Below, one piece after another: positions 8,614 through 16,563 of a DNA stretch of 64,000 bases (position 1 is its first letter; every line of letters starts with the position of its first letter). Under the pieces are notes generated by a model. That model saw nothing but the letters and a program-made list of their open reading frames with translations. It had not been told where the DNA came from and ran no database searches. Source of the DNA: Pseudomonadota bacterium (GTDB lineage: Bacteria; Pseudomonadota; Alphaproteobacteria; Sphingomonadales; Sphingomonadaceae); the NCBI GenBank assembly GCA_023457895.1, contig JAEXAY010000039.1, forward strand, positions 62,001-126,000. The letters are read 5' to 3'. The translations under genes were made by a program, and so were the position numbers.

Positions 8614-9668
8614 GCCGCTTCCCCCAATATCATCGTCGCCAGTGCCTCGCGGTGGGTGTCGCCGCTTCCCATCAGCGTCTGGATCGAGCGCGCACGCTTG
8701 AAGAAGAGATGCGCGTCATGCTCCCACGTGAAGCCGATGCCGCCATGAAGCTGGATCATGTCACCGGCGCATTTGAAAAAGACATCGGCGGCAAGGCTTT
8801 TCGCCGCATGCATGGCAAAATCCGCATCCTCAGCGGCTTCATCGACCGCGCAGGCGGCCCAATAGACTGCCGAGCGCGCCTCCTCGATCGCGATCATCAT
8901 GTCCGCTAGCCGGTGCTTGTAGGCCTGGAAGCTGCCGATGGGGCGGCCGAACTGGATGCGTTCCTTCGAATAGGCGACTGTGCGGTCGAGCGCGCCCTGC
9001 GCGCCGCCGAGCGCTTCGGCGGCGAGATAGACAAGACCGGCGGCTTGAGCCGCCTGCCAGGCTGCAGCCCCATCGGGCAGCGGGCCTGCAGCTGCCTTGT
9101 CGAACCGCAGCTGCGCGAACGGCCGCGTCTGGTCCATGCTGATCTTGCTTTCGACTTCGACGCCCGCTGCGTCGCGATCCACCAGCCACAGCCCTTCACC
9201 ATTGCGGACCAGGTAGAGGCTCGCGGATTCCCCGTGCGGCACGAAATCGGCGTGTCCGGTCAATGACGCGCCATCAAGCGCAGCTTCCTCCATTTCCGCA
9301 ACGGCGGCGATGGTGTCGCCGGAAGCGAGCGCCTGCAGATAGGTTTCGCGTTGCGCATCGCTCCCACCGGTCATGATCGCACGGCCTGCCATCACCTGCC
9401 CCAGCAACGGCAACGCTGCAACATGGGCTCCCGCCGCCTCGGCAATCGAGGCGAGTTCGACCAGTCCAAGGCCTGCGCCGCCATGGGCTTCGGGAAAAAT
9501 CGCACCGGTAAGCCCAAGCGTTTGACCCAGTTCCTGCCATAACGCCGGATCGAATCCCCAGCCATGCGTCATCGCGGCGCGGGTGCGTTCGCTGGTCGCG
9601 TTTTCGGCAAAGAATGCCTTTGCCGTTTCCGCGATCATTTCCTGTTCGTCGGTGAAGCGGAACTCCAT
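8610..9668 (-). CDS. Acyl-CoA dehydrogenase, beta-type subunit 1
   Basis: This 352-residue dehydrogenase-like subunit has the helical N-domain, a middle beta region and the C-terminal motif KERIQFGRPIGSFQAYKH, followed by QLHGGIGFTWE. It lacks both usual catalytic glutamates, as non-catalytic partners in heteromeric steroid acyl-CoA dehydrogenases do. FAD contacts such as QFGRPIGSFQ are kept. The alpha-type gene starts inside its last codons, so the two are made together. The upstream SDR gene abuts it with no spacer (9668/9669). It is the intact reference for the damaged paralogue at 12341-13348. Confidence 0.83.
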   Translation of the reverse strand: MEFRFTDEQEMIAETAKAFFAENATSERTRAAMTHGWGFDPALWQELGQTLGLTGAIFPEAHGGAGLGLVELASIAEAAGAHVAALPLLGQVMAGRAIMTGGSDAQRETYLQALASGDTIAAVAEMEEAALDGASLTGHADFVPHGESASLYLVRNGEGLWLVDRDAAGVEVESKISMDQTRPFAQLRFDKAAAGPLPDGAAAWQAAQAAGLVYLAAEALGGAQGALDRTVAYSKERIQFGRPIGSFQAYKHRLADMMIAIEEARSAVYWAACAVDEAAEDADFAMHAAKSLAADVFFKCAGDMIQLHGGIGFTWEHDAHLFFKRARSIQTLMGSGDTHREALATMILGEAA

Positions 9669-10574
9669 TTACGCGGTGCCCCACACCTTGCGTGGGGGCA
9701 CGCGCTCGGCGAGCAAATTGTCGACCGCTGTGCCGACATCGGCCGGATCCCAGCGCTCCGCCTTGTCGACGAACGGGCCTTCGCGCCAGCCGTCTTCCAG
9801 CATGATCTTGCCGCCTTCGAGTTCAAACACGCAGCCGGTGACATGCGCCGACTGCTCCGATCCGAGCCACACCACCGTCGGGGCGATATTGGCGGGGTCC
9901 ATGACGTCGAACGCCTGTCCTTCGGTCGCCATCTTGTCGGCGAACGCCTGTTCGGTCATCCGCGTGCGGGCAGAGGGCGCGAGCGCATTGGCGGTGATGC
10001 CATAACGGCCGAGTTCCGCCGCCTGCACCAGCGTGAGCGAGGCGATGCCGCCCTTGGCGGTCGAATAGGCGGCCTGCGCGATCGAACCCTGCAAGCCTGC
10101 GCCGCTGGTGGTGTTGATGATGCGGGCATCGGGGTTGTCGCCCGCCTTCTGCTTGCCGCGCCAATAGTCGACGGCATGGCGCGCGACACAGAAATGGCCG
10201 CGCAGATGGACATGCATCGTCGCGTCCCACTCCTCGGGCGTTGCCGAAACGAACATGCGGTCGCGCACGATGCCGGCATTGTTGACGACCACATGAAGAT
10301 CGCCGAACGCCTCGATCGCCGCATCGACGATCCGCTTGGCCGCGTCCCAGTCGGTGATGTCCTCATAATTAGCGATCGCCTTGCCGCCGGCCGCCCTGAT
10401 TTCCTCGACCACCCCATCGGCCGCCGAAGTGTCGCGGCCTTCGCCGCCGAGTGAGGTACCGATATCGTTGACCACCACATTGGCGCCTTCGGCGGCGAAG
10501 GCGAGCGCATAGGCGCGACCCAGTCCGCGCGCGGCGCCGGTGATGATGACGGTCCTGTTGTCGCAAATACCCAT
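9669..10574 (-). CDS. SDR dehydrogenase, 17beta-HSD4-like (3-hydroxyacyl-CoA type)
   Basis: This 301-residue short-chain dehydrogenase has the loop GAARGLGRAYA, an acidic NDIGTS segment typical of the multifunctional-enzyme-2 dehydrogenase branch, NNAGI, and the catalytic YSTAKGG. The family includes 17beta-hydroxysteroid dehydrogenase type 4 and bacterial Hsd4A, which oxidise either a steroid 17-hydroxyl or a 3-hydroxyacyl-CoA. In the operon it lies between an NTF2-fold gene and a beta-type acyl-CoA dehydrogenase, so beta-oxidation is the more natural role. A few residues separate its C-terminal DPADVG region from the end, with no extra domain. Confidence 0.8.
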   Translation of the reverse strand: MGICDNRTVIITGAARGLGRAYALAFAAEGANVVVNDIGTSLGGEGRDTSAADGVVEEIRAAGGKAIANYEDITDWDAAKRIVDAAIEAFGDLHVVVNNAGIVRDRMFVSATPEEWDATMHVHLRGHFCVARHAVDYWRGKQKAGDNPDARIINTTSGAGLQGSIAQAAYSTAKGGIASLTLVQAAELGRYGITANALAPSARTRMTEQAFADKMATEGQAFDVMDPANIAPTVVWLGSEQSAHVTGCVFELEGGKIMLEDGWREGPFVDKAERWDPADVGTAVDNLLAERVPPRKVWGTA

Positions 10575-10583
10575 AGTCTTGCT

Positions 10584-11045
10584 CTATCCCAAAGGTTGGA
10601 GAGTGTGCGCGCTGCTGTCACCGACGAGGTCGGTCTGAACATAGGTGCGCTCGGTGAAATACCAGCCTTCGCTGTCGCAGGCGAAGCGGTCGCGGTAGCG
10701 GCCCGACGCGACAATCTGGAGCGGAAAGCCGGGCGCCGCCTGGATCACAGTCCACTGGCACTGGCAGGTCGCGCCCTTGCCGTCCGCGTCGAGCGTAATG
10801 ATCGGGTTAGTCGTGATGTGGCGCGTGCGCGGTTTGCCGTCGTAGGTTTTGACCCAGGTTCGCCACATCGCGAGGATTGCCTCGCGCCCTTCGATCCGGT
10901 GCCCTTCCGCGATAACCGCGCCCTTGTCGAACAGCGCCGCCGCGCCTTCAAAGTCCCCATCGTCGAAACGCATGGCGTAGGTGTAGAGCAGATTGGGGAT
11001 ATCGATCGCGGGGTTATATGTGGTGGCGGAGACAGGTTCGTTCAT
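10584..11045 (-). CDS. SnoaL-like NTF2-fold protein
   Basis: This 153-residue cone-shaped NTF2/SnoaL-type protein has LLYTYAMRFDDGDFEGAAALF near the N-terminus and RTRHITTNP in the middle, both standard for this family. Members act as small isomerases, hydrolases or dehydratases, or only bind a ligand; no catalytic set can be named here. The ATG at 11045 is preferred over the GTG at 11054 because GGAGG lies 8-9 bases before it. It is one of three NTF2-fold genes in the island, with the KSI and the one at 30898. Its place in the operon suggests a steroid-like ligand. Confidence 0.75.
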   Translation of the reverse strand: MNEPVSATTYNPAIDIPNLLYTYAMRFDDGDFEGAAALFDKGAVIAEGHRIEGREAILAMWRTWVKTYDGKPRTRHITTNPIITLDADGKGATCQCQWTVIQAAPGFPLQIVASGRYRDRFACDSEGWYFTERTYVQTDLVGDSSAHTLQPLG

Positions 11046-11067
11046 CAATTCCACCTCCTCCCAAAAC

Positions 11068-11155
11068 CGTCATTGCGAGCGGCGAAGCCGCGCGACAATC
11101 CAGAGTCGCCCAAACCGCTCTGGATTGCTTCGGCGCTACGCACCTCGCAATGACG
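11068..11155. repeat. Class A palindromic repeat
   Basis: An 88-bp copy with CGTCATTGCGAG and CTCGCAATGACG ends and inner CAATCCAGAG / CTCTGGATTG arms. It fills the gap between the FadA5-like thiolase and the NTF2-fold gene. The Shine-Dalgarno sequence of the NTF2-fold gene lies just outside its left edge. Confidence 0.9.
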
Positions 11156-11175
11156 AGGAGAAAAAAACATCTTCA

Positions 11176-12327
11176 TCAAAGCCGCTCGATGATCGTCACA
11201 TTGGCCTGGCCGCCGCCCTCGCACATCGTCTGCAGGCCATAGCGGCCGCCGGTGCGTTCGAGCGCGTGGAGCAAAGTCGTCATCAGCCGCGCGCCGGTGC
11301 CGCCGAGCGGATGGCCGAGCGCGATCGCCCCCCCCTGCACATTGACCTTTTCATGCGGGATGCCGAGTTCCTGCATCCAAGCCATCGGCACCGAGGCAAA
11401 AGCCTCGTTGCATTCGAACAGGTCAATGTCGTCGACGCGCATGCCCGCCTTCTTGAGCGCATGTTCGGTCGCGGTGATCGGCGCGGTCAGCATCCACACT
11501 GGATCGTCGGCACGGACCGACAGATGATGGACCCGCGCGCGGGGCTTGAGGCCATGATCCTTGACCGCCCGTTCCGAGGCGACAAGCAACGCGGCGGCGC
11601 CGTCGCAATTCTGGCTCGCGACGCCTGCGGTGATGCGTCCGCCCTCCTGCACCGGATTGAGCGCGGCGAGACCTTCAAGCGTCGTCGCCGGGCGGATGGT
11701 TTCGTCGCGCTCGAGGCCCGCCAGCGGCGCGACTTCCTTGTCGAACCAACCCGCATCCCAGGCAGCTTGCGCGCGCTGGTGCGAGGCGAGCGCGAACGCT
11801 TCCATCGCTTCGCGGCTGATGTTCCATTTTTCCGCGATCATTTCCGCCGAATTGATCTGGTTGAGCTGGCCCGCGCCATAGCGTGCGACCCAGCCTTCGG
11901 CGCCGGTGAACGGATCATCGAAGCCATAGGGCTGACCTGCGAACATCGCCGCGGAGATCGGGATCGCGTTCATCGCCTGTGAACCGCCCGCGACGACCAG
12001 ATCCTGCGTTCCGCTCATCACCCCTTGCGCGGCAAAATGCAGCGCCTGCTGCGAGCTGCCGCACTGGCGGTCGACCGTTGTTCCGGGGACATGCTGCGGC
12101 AATCCTGCGACCAGCCAGACGGTGCGGCCAATGTCGCCCGCCTGCGGGCCGATGGTGTCGCAGCAGCCCCAGACGACGTCCTCGACCGCATTGGGGTCGA
12201 TGCCGGTGCGTTCGATCAGCGCCTTGATCGGGTGCGCGCCGAGGTCGGCGGGGTGAACGCCCGCAAGGCTGCCCTTCTTGCGCCCGATCGGGGTGCGGAC
12301 GGCGTCGATGATATAGGCTTCTGCCAC
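11176..12327 (-). CDS. Thiolase, FadA5-like
   Basis: This 383-residue thiolase has the nucleophile Cys89 in VDRQCGSSQQ, the motifs NEAFASV and GGAIALGHPLGGTG, and a C-terminal Cys in TMCEGGG, so the active site is complete. Several stretches resemble FadA5, the mycobacterial steroid side-chain thiolase. The start is a GTG at 12327, with AAGGAA about 10 bases upstream. It lies 13 bp from the stop of the repeat-bearing dehydrogenase, in the same run. It could cleave a side-chain or a rings C/D intermediate; sequence alone does not decide. Confidence 0.83.
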   Translation of the reverse strand: MAEAYIIDAVRTPIGRKKGSLAGVHPADLGAHPIKALIERTGIDPNAVEDVVWGCCDTIGPQAGDIGRTVWLVAGLPQHVPGTTVDRQCGSSQQALHFAAQGVMSGTQDLVVAGGSQAMNAIPISAAMFAGQPYGFDDPFTGAEGWVARYGAGQLNQINSAEMIAEKWNISREAMEAFALASHQRAQAAWDAGWFDKEVAPLAGLERDETIRPATTLEGLAALNPVQEGGRITAGVASQNCDGAAALLVASERAVKDHGLKPRARVHHLSVRADDPVWMLTAPITATEHALKKAGMRVDDIDLFECNEAFASVPMAWMQELGIPHEKVNVQGGAIALGHPLGGTGARLMTTLLHALERTGGRYGLQTMCEGGGQANVTIIERL

Positions 12328-12340
12328 GGTTCGGGGTTCC

Positions 12341-13348
12341 TTATGCGAAAGTCTGTTCGGGGCCGATCGGCTGCGCCCCGCCGATCACGGACGCGTCGAT
12401 GCGGCGAAGGTGGAAGGCGCGGTCGCCCCACGCGCCGCCGAGCGCCCAGCTGCGCTTCATCCAGAAATGGAGGTCGACCTCATAGGTATAGCCCATCGCG
12501 CCATGCACCTGGATCGCGATCTCGGCGGTCTGCCAGGCGGCATCGGTCGCGGCGACCTTGGCATGGCTGACGTGGAGGGCTGCGCTGGCAAGGCCATCGT
12601 CCATCGCCTGCGCCGCGCGCCAGACTACCGGCTTGGCGAACTCGATCGCCACCGCGCACGAGGCAAGCTGATGCTTGATCGCCTGGAAGCCGCCGATTTC
12701 CTGGCCGAACTGCTTGCGGATCTTTGCATAGTCGGTCGCCTGCGCGAGCATCGCATCCGCGAGCCCGACCAGTTGGGCTGCGGACATAAGCGCGGCGAGG
12801 TTGAGCAGATGGTCGTCCCCCTCGTCATTCCTGCGAAAGTGGGAACCCATCTCCGGCGCTGCTGCTTGCGATTGCGGCTGGGAGATGGATCCCCCGGTCG
12901 AGCCGGGGGACGACGAATGGAGATTTCTGAGCGGATCAACACTCTCCAGCCTGATCCCCTCGCCATCGGCGACCCACGGGTTGACCGCATGAGCGAGCGC
13001 AACCTTCTTCTCGCCGCTGGCAATCGCGGCGAGATCGCCGGTCTCGCCCTTGGCGATGAGCCAGGGCACGGCGACGAAGGCGGTGTCGACCAGCGGTTCG
13101 GCGAGCGCGACGCGGCCGCATTCGGCGGCGATCAGCGCGGCGTCGACGAGGCCCATACCGAGCCCGCCCTGTTCTTCGGGGACGAGCAGGCCGGTGAGGC
13201 CCATGTCGACAAGTCCCTGCCAGATCGCTGGATCACGATTACCCTGTTCATCGAGGCGGCGCAGCACCTCGGGGCCATGCGTGCCGGCGAGAAAATCGCG
13301 CACGCCTTCGGTCAGGGTGAGTTGGTCGTCGGAGAAACGGAAATCCAT
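12341..13348 (-). CDS. Acyl-CoA dehydrogenase, beta-type subunit 2, with an in-frame palindromic repeat
   Basis: The product (335 residues) starts MDFRFSDDQL at the ATG overlapping the upstream stop (TGATG). The N-terminal helical domain and the C-terminal domain (KIRKQFGQEIGGFQAIKH, VHGAMGYTYE) look normal for a non-catalytic beta subunit. Between them, codons from 12823-12915 are not protein-like: they translate a 93-bp dispersed palindromic repeat (31 codons, in frame). Compared with the paralogue at 8610-9668, the native central beta domain is also about 50 residues shorter. So the repeat seems to have come with, or followed, a deletion. The frame stays open, but whether the protein folds is uncertain. 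It pairs with the alpha-type gene that overlaps it upstream. Confidence 0.8.
   Translation of the reverse strand: MDFRFSDDQLTLTEGVRDFLAGTHGPEVLRRLDEQGNRDPAIWQGLVDMGLTGLLVPEEQGGLGMGLVDAALIAAECGRVALAEPLVDTAFVAVPWLIAKGETGDLAAIASGEKKVALAHAVNPWVADGEGIRLESVDPLRNLHSSSPGSTGGSISQPQSQAAAPEMGSHFRRNDEGDDHLLNLAALMSAAQLVGLADAMLAQATDYAKIRKQFGQEIGGFQAIKHQLASCAVAIEFAKPVVWRAAQAMDDGLASAALHVSHAKVAATDAAWQTAEIAIQVHGAMGYTYEVDLHFWMKRSWALGGAWGDRAFHLRRIDASVIGGAQPIGPEQTFA
12823..12915. repeat. Class C palindromic repeat inside a coding region
   Basis: The element runs from CGTCATTC to GACGACG. It contains the arms ACCCATCTCC / GGAGATGGAT and a CCCCCGG-tcgag-CCGGGGG hairpin at 12891-12909. It is 93 bp long, a multiple of three, and lies in frame within the acyl-CoA dehydrogenase gene, encoding a Ser/Gly/Gln-rich segment. 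No other copy of this class is in the window; from memory, near-identical sequences are common in sphingomonad intergenic regions. Confidence 0.85.
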
Positions 13349-14511
13349 CAGCCTGCTCCCACCCGTGGCAGCCCGAGCAGCCGTTCTGCAATGATGTTGC
13401 GCTGGACCTCGTTCGATCCCGCGTAGATCGGCCCCGACAGCGAGAAAATATAGCCCTCGAGCCACTGGTTGATGCGGCCGTCATCAAAGCGTTTCAATTC
13501 CGCCGCAGCACCTAGCAGCTGCATCGCGGTGCGGTGCATGGCGCGGTCGAGTTCTGACCAGAAAATCTTGTTGAGGCTCGCTTCGGCGCCGATCTTGCCG
13601 CCGGCCATGATCTTCGAGGCGACGGCGTAGGTGTTGTAGGCATAGGCCTGCGCGCCCATCCACGCCTGCATCACCGCCTCGCGCGCGGCGGGCGAGGCGC
13701 TCGCTGCATGTTCGCGGTAAAGCTCGACGAGCCGTTTCGCGGTTGCCTGGAAGCGTCCGGGCGAACGCAGCATCAGGCCGCGCTCGAAACCGGCGGTCGC
13801 CATCGCGACGTTCCAGCCTTCGCCTTCGCCCGCCAGCCGGTTTTCGACCGGCACCCGCACCTCGTCGAAGAACAGCTCGGCAAAGCCGGTGTCGCCGTGG
13901 AGCTGACGGATCGGCCGCCGCGTGATGCCCGGCGAATTGAGGTCGAAGAGGATGAAGGTCAGCCCCTTGTGACGCTTGCTTTCCGGGTCGGTGCGGAAAA
14001 TGCCGAAACCCCAGTCGGCGAAAGCGGCGCGGCTCGACCAGGTCTTTTGCCCGCTCAGCACATAATGATCGCCGTCCAACACCGCCTTCGAGGTGATCGC
14101 CGCCATGTCACTCCCCGCGCCGGGTTCGGACCAGGCCTGCGCCCAGATGACCTCGCCCCTGGCCATCGGCGTCAGGAAGCGCGCCTTCTGCTCCTCGGTG
14201 CCATATTCCATGATTGTCGGGCCGAGCAGGAAGATGCCGTTCTGGTTGGCGCGGTTGGGACCGCCGGCGCGGAAATACTCTTCCTCGAAGATCAGCCACT
14301 GGATGAGGTCGAGCCCGCGCCCGCCATAGCTTTCGGGCCAGGTGACCATGCCCCAGTTGCCGCTCGCGAGCGTGCGCTCCCATTCGACATGCTGGTCATA
14401 GCCTTCGCGGCATTCGAGCGTGACGAGCGGTTCCCTGGGAACATTCGCTTCCATCCATGCGCGGACTTCGGCGCGGAAAGCCTGTTGTTCGGGGGTGTAG
14501 GCAAGGTCCAT
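13348..14511 (-). CDS. Acyl-CoA dehydrogenase, alpha-type subunit 2
   Basis: This 387-residue dehydrogenase has the loop WAQAWSEPGAGSDMA, QKTWSSRA and the ending IYAGSNEVQRNIIAE. As in the other alpha-type gene, the EGT glutamate is replaced (AGS), and a Glu in AGFERG near residue 242 can serve as base. It overlaps echA20 upstream and the repeat-bearing beta gene downstream, both through TGATG junctions. This makes it the probable catalytic half of the second alpha2beta2 dehydrogenase of the operon. FadE32-33-like or side-chain roles are both possible. Confidence 0.85.
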   Translation of the reverse strand: MDLAYTPEQQAFRAEVRAWMEANVPREPLVTLECREGYDQHVEWERTLASGNWGMVTWPESYGGRGLDLIQWLIFEEEYFRAGGPNRANQNGIFLLGPTIMEYGTEEQKARFLTPMARGEVIWAQAWSEPGAGSDMAAITSKAVLDGDHYVLSGQKTWSSRAAFADWGFGIFRTDPESKRHKGLTFILFDLNSPGITRRPIRQLHGDTGFAELFFDEVRVPVENRLAGEGEGWNVAMATAGFERGLMLRSPGRFQATAKRLVELYREHAASASPAAREAVMQAWMGAQAYAYNTYAVASKIMAGGKIGAEASLNKIFWSELDRAMHRTAMQLLGAAAELKRFDDGRINQWLEGYIFSLSGPIYAGSNEVQRNIIAERLLGLPRVGAG

Positions 14512-15260
14512 CAGAATTTGGCCGCCTTTCCAGTCTCGACGAAGGCGTCGCGCGATTTCTGGCTGTCCTCGTGCATGTACATTTCGAGCGTGAAGCCCTG
14601 TTCCCAGCGATAGCCGCGGTCGACGTCGCGCGCTTCAAGCCCGTTCAGCGCCTCCTTGGCGATGACGAGCGCCTTGCGGCTCTTCGAGGCGATGACCGCA
14701 CAGAAAGCGCGGGCTTCTTCCTCCAGAGCCTCGCGCGGGACGACCTTCTCGACCGCGCCGAGACGGTAGGCCTCGGCCGCCGGGATGTTGCCGCCGGTGA
14801 AGAAGGCGGCGCGCACCTTGTGCAGCGGCAGCATGCGCGAAAGGTGCGAGGCGCCGCCCATCGCGCCGCGATCGACCTCGGGCAGCGAGAAATAGGCATC
14901 GTCCGCAGCGATGATCGTATCCGACGCGCCGCAAATGCCGATGCCGCCGCCGATGACGAATTTGTGCGCCGCGACGACGACCGGAATCTCGGCGTCGCGG
15001 ATCGCCTTGAAGGTCAGATAGTTGCCGCGATTGAGTAGCGTGATCCGCTCGGGATGCGCCTGCATCTCCTTGATGTCGACGCCGCCGCAAAAGCCCTTAC
15101 CCTCGGCGCGGATGAGGATGCAGTTGACCTCGGGATTGCGGCTCGCATCGGTGACGATCGCCGGAATTGACATCCAGGTCTCGCTGTCGAATGCATTGAC
15201 CGGCGGCACGTCGAAGACGATTTCGGCGATGCGGTCGCGGATGGTGGTGGTGATGGGCAT
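14511..15260 (-). CDS. echA20: EchA20-like ring D hydrolase of the crotonase family
   Basis: This 249-residue crotonase-fold protein begins MPITTTIRD and has PPVNAF, then the oxyanion motif CGGVDIKEMQ, GGGIG and PEVDRGAMGGASHLSR. These features and the length match mycobacterial EchA20 as I recall it. EchA20 opens steroid ring D by a retro-Claisen hydrolysis of a beta-diketone CoA ester before IpdAB opens ring C. The frame is open upstream as far as 15419, but that extension only translates a palindromic repeat, so the ATG at 15260 is used; no strong Shine-Dalgarno sequence is visible. The gene sits between ipdC and an acyl-CoA dehydrogenase. Confidence 0.82.
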   Translation of the reverse strand: MPITTTIRDRIAEIVFDVPPVNAFDSETWMSIPAIVTDASRNPEVNCILIRAEGKGFCGGVDIKEMQAHPERITLLNRGNYLTFKAIRDAEIPVVVAAHKFVIGGGIGICGASDTIIAADDAYFSLPEVDRGAMGGASHLSRMLPLHKVRAAFFTGGNIPAAEAYRLGAVEKVVPREALEEEARAFCAVIASKSRKALVIAKEALNGLEARDVDRGYRWEQGFTLEMYMHEDSQKSRDAFVETGKAAKF

Positions 15261-15283
15261 GATGCCTATTCTTTCCAATATTT

Positions 15284-15365
15284 CGTCATTGCGAGCCGCG
15301 CAGCGGCGAAGCAATCCAGTGACACGCAAACCGCCCTGGATTGCGTCGCTCCGCTCGCAATGACG
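15284..15365. repeat. Class A palindromic repeat
   Basis: An 82-bp copy with CGTCATTGCGAG and CTCGCAATGACG ends and CAATCCAG / CTGGATTG inner arms. It lies between ipdC and echA20, 23 bp upstream of the echA20 start. Its antisense reading creates a false N-terminal extension of echA20. Confidence 0.9.
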
Positions 15366-15381
15366 GGTTGTACGATGCTGG

Positions 15382-16455
15382 TCATGCGAAAGCTCCAGCA
15401 AGCGCCGCAATCCGGGCACGGGCTTCGCTTTCGATATTCGCGAGCAAGTCCGCGCAGGTCGGCAGATCGGTCAGGCGTCCGGCAACCAGCCCAGTTGCCA
15501 TCAGGCCATGCTCGACATCGCCTTCGACCACGGCGCGCTGGATCATCATCGGCGCCGCCGCCGCCATCATCGCCTGCGCGAGCGGCATTTCGCCATGCGC
15601 GGTCATCGACTTCGCGGTGTTGATTACCTCGCCCCAGCTCATGCCGGTCTGCCGCTTCATTTCGAGGCCCGCTTCCATCGCGCGCTTCCACATGCCGAGG
15701 CTGGTCGAGCGTTCGATGCGCTGGAGGAGCGGCGTCAGGATCATGCGCTGCGGGATGCCATCCACCTTGGTCGTGACGGCAATATCGCTCGTCCCGGCCT
15801 TCACATATTGCGCTTTGGGCGCAACCGGGACCGGGCTTTCGGCGGTCATCAGGAAGCGCGTGCCCATGGCGATGCCCGCCGCGCCCCAGGCGAGCGCCGC
15901 CGCGAGGCCGCGACCGTCGGCAAAGCCGCCCGCCGCGATTACCGGCACCTCCACCGCGTCGAGCACCTGCGGCAACAGCACCGTGGTCGCCACCGCGCCG
16001 GTATGCCCGCCGCCCTCACCGCCCTGGACTGTGATCATCTCGCAGCCGAGCGAAACCATCTTCTCGGCATGCTTGACCGCGCCGACGGTCGGCATGCAGA
16101 CGATGCCCGCGTCGCGGAAGCGGCCGATCATCTTGGCGTCCGGCCCGCGCCCGAAGCTCACCGCGCGGACACGGTCCTTGTTGGCGATGATGATATCGAC
16201 AATCTCCGCCGCGCCGGGCTGGAAGCTGTGGAAATTGACGCCGAAATCATGCGGGGTGAGATCCTTCAGCCGCGCCAGTTCTTCAGAAAGTTCGGCGGGC
16301 TTCATCACCGCGGCAGCGAGGAAACCAAACGCGCCTGCGTTGCTCGAGGCGGCGACCAGTTCGGGTTTCGCCACCCAACCCATCGCGGTCTGCACGACGG
16401 GGAGGCGGCAGCCGAGGCGCTGAGTCAGCGGGGTCGAGAGGGGATCGTGGACCAT
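15382..16455 (-). CDS. ipdC: FMN-dependent nitronate-monooxygenase-like protein, IpdC
   Basis: This 357-residue TIM-barrel flavoprotein of the NMO/2-nitropropane dioxygenase family starts MVHDPLSTPL. The motifs QTAMGW, VQGGEGGGHTG, IAAGGFADGRG and MGTRF, for FMN phosphate and substrate binding, are in the usual order. In HIP degradation IpdC is the flavin enzyme acting just before ring opening, next to IpdF, EchA20 and IpdAB, all of which are neighbours here. The start at 16455 is 11 bp from a class A repeat. The region before the ATG has no recognisable Shine-Dalgarno sequence, and a longer frame to 16548 only translates the repeat. Confidence 0.85.
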   Translation of the reverse strand: MVHDPLSTPLTQRLGCRLPVVQTAMGWVAKPELVAASSNAGAFGFLAAAVMKPAELSEELARLKDLTPHDFGVNFHSFQPGAAEIVDIIIANKDRVRAVSFGRGPDAKMIGRFRDAGIVCMPTVGAVKHAEKMVSLGCEMITVQGGEGGGHTGAVATTVLLPQVLDAVEVPVIAAGGFADGRGLAAALAWGAAGIAMGTRFLMTAESPVPVAPKAQYVKAGTSDIAVTTKVDGIPQRMILTPLLQRIERSTSLGMWKRAMEAGLEMKRQTGMSWGEVINTAKSMTAHGEMPLAQAMMAAAAPMMIQRAVVEGDVEHGLMATGLVAGRLTDLPTCADLLANIESEARARIAALAGAFA

Positions 16456-16466
16456 TATGCCACACC

Positions 16467-16546
16467 CGTCATTGCGAGCCGCGCAGCGGCGCGGCAATCC
16501 AGAGTGGCGTAAACCGCCTGGATTGCTTCGCTTTGCTCGCAATGAC
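16467..16546. repeat. Class A palindromic repeat
   Basis: An 80-bp copy with CGTCATTGCGAG on the left, a slightly decayed right end (GCTCGCAATGACA) and inner CAATCCAG / CTGGATTG arms. It sits between the 16564 crotonase gene and ipdC, 11 bp from the ipdC start, so it may affect ipdC translation. Confidence 0.9.
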
Positions 16547-16563
16547 AAAGGAGATGGAAATCC

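Noticed and set aside
12823..12915. Frameshift or pseudogene call for the dehydrogenase at 12341
   Set aside because: The repeat is exactly 31 codons and the frame continues with good family sequence on both sides. The gene is kept as a CDS with a warning, because damage to the central domain cannot be excluded.
15261..15419. N-terminal extension of echA20
   Set aside because: The extra residues translate the class A repeat, and family members start at MPIT, so the gene starts at 15260.
16456..16548. N-terminal extension of ipdC
   Set aside because: The extra codons are again the class A repeat; the family N-terminus begins at 16455.
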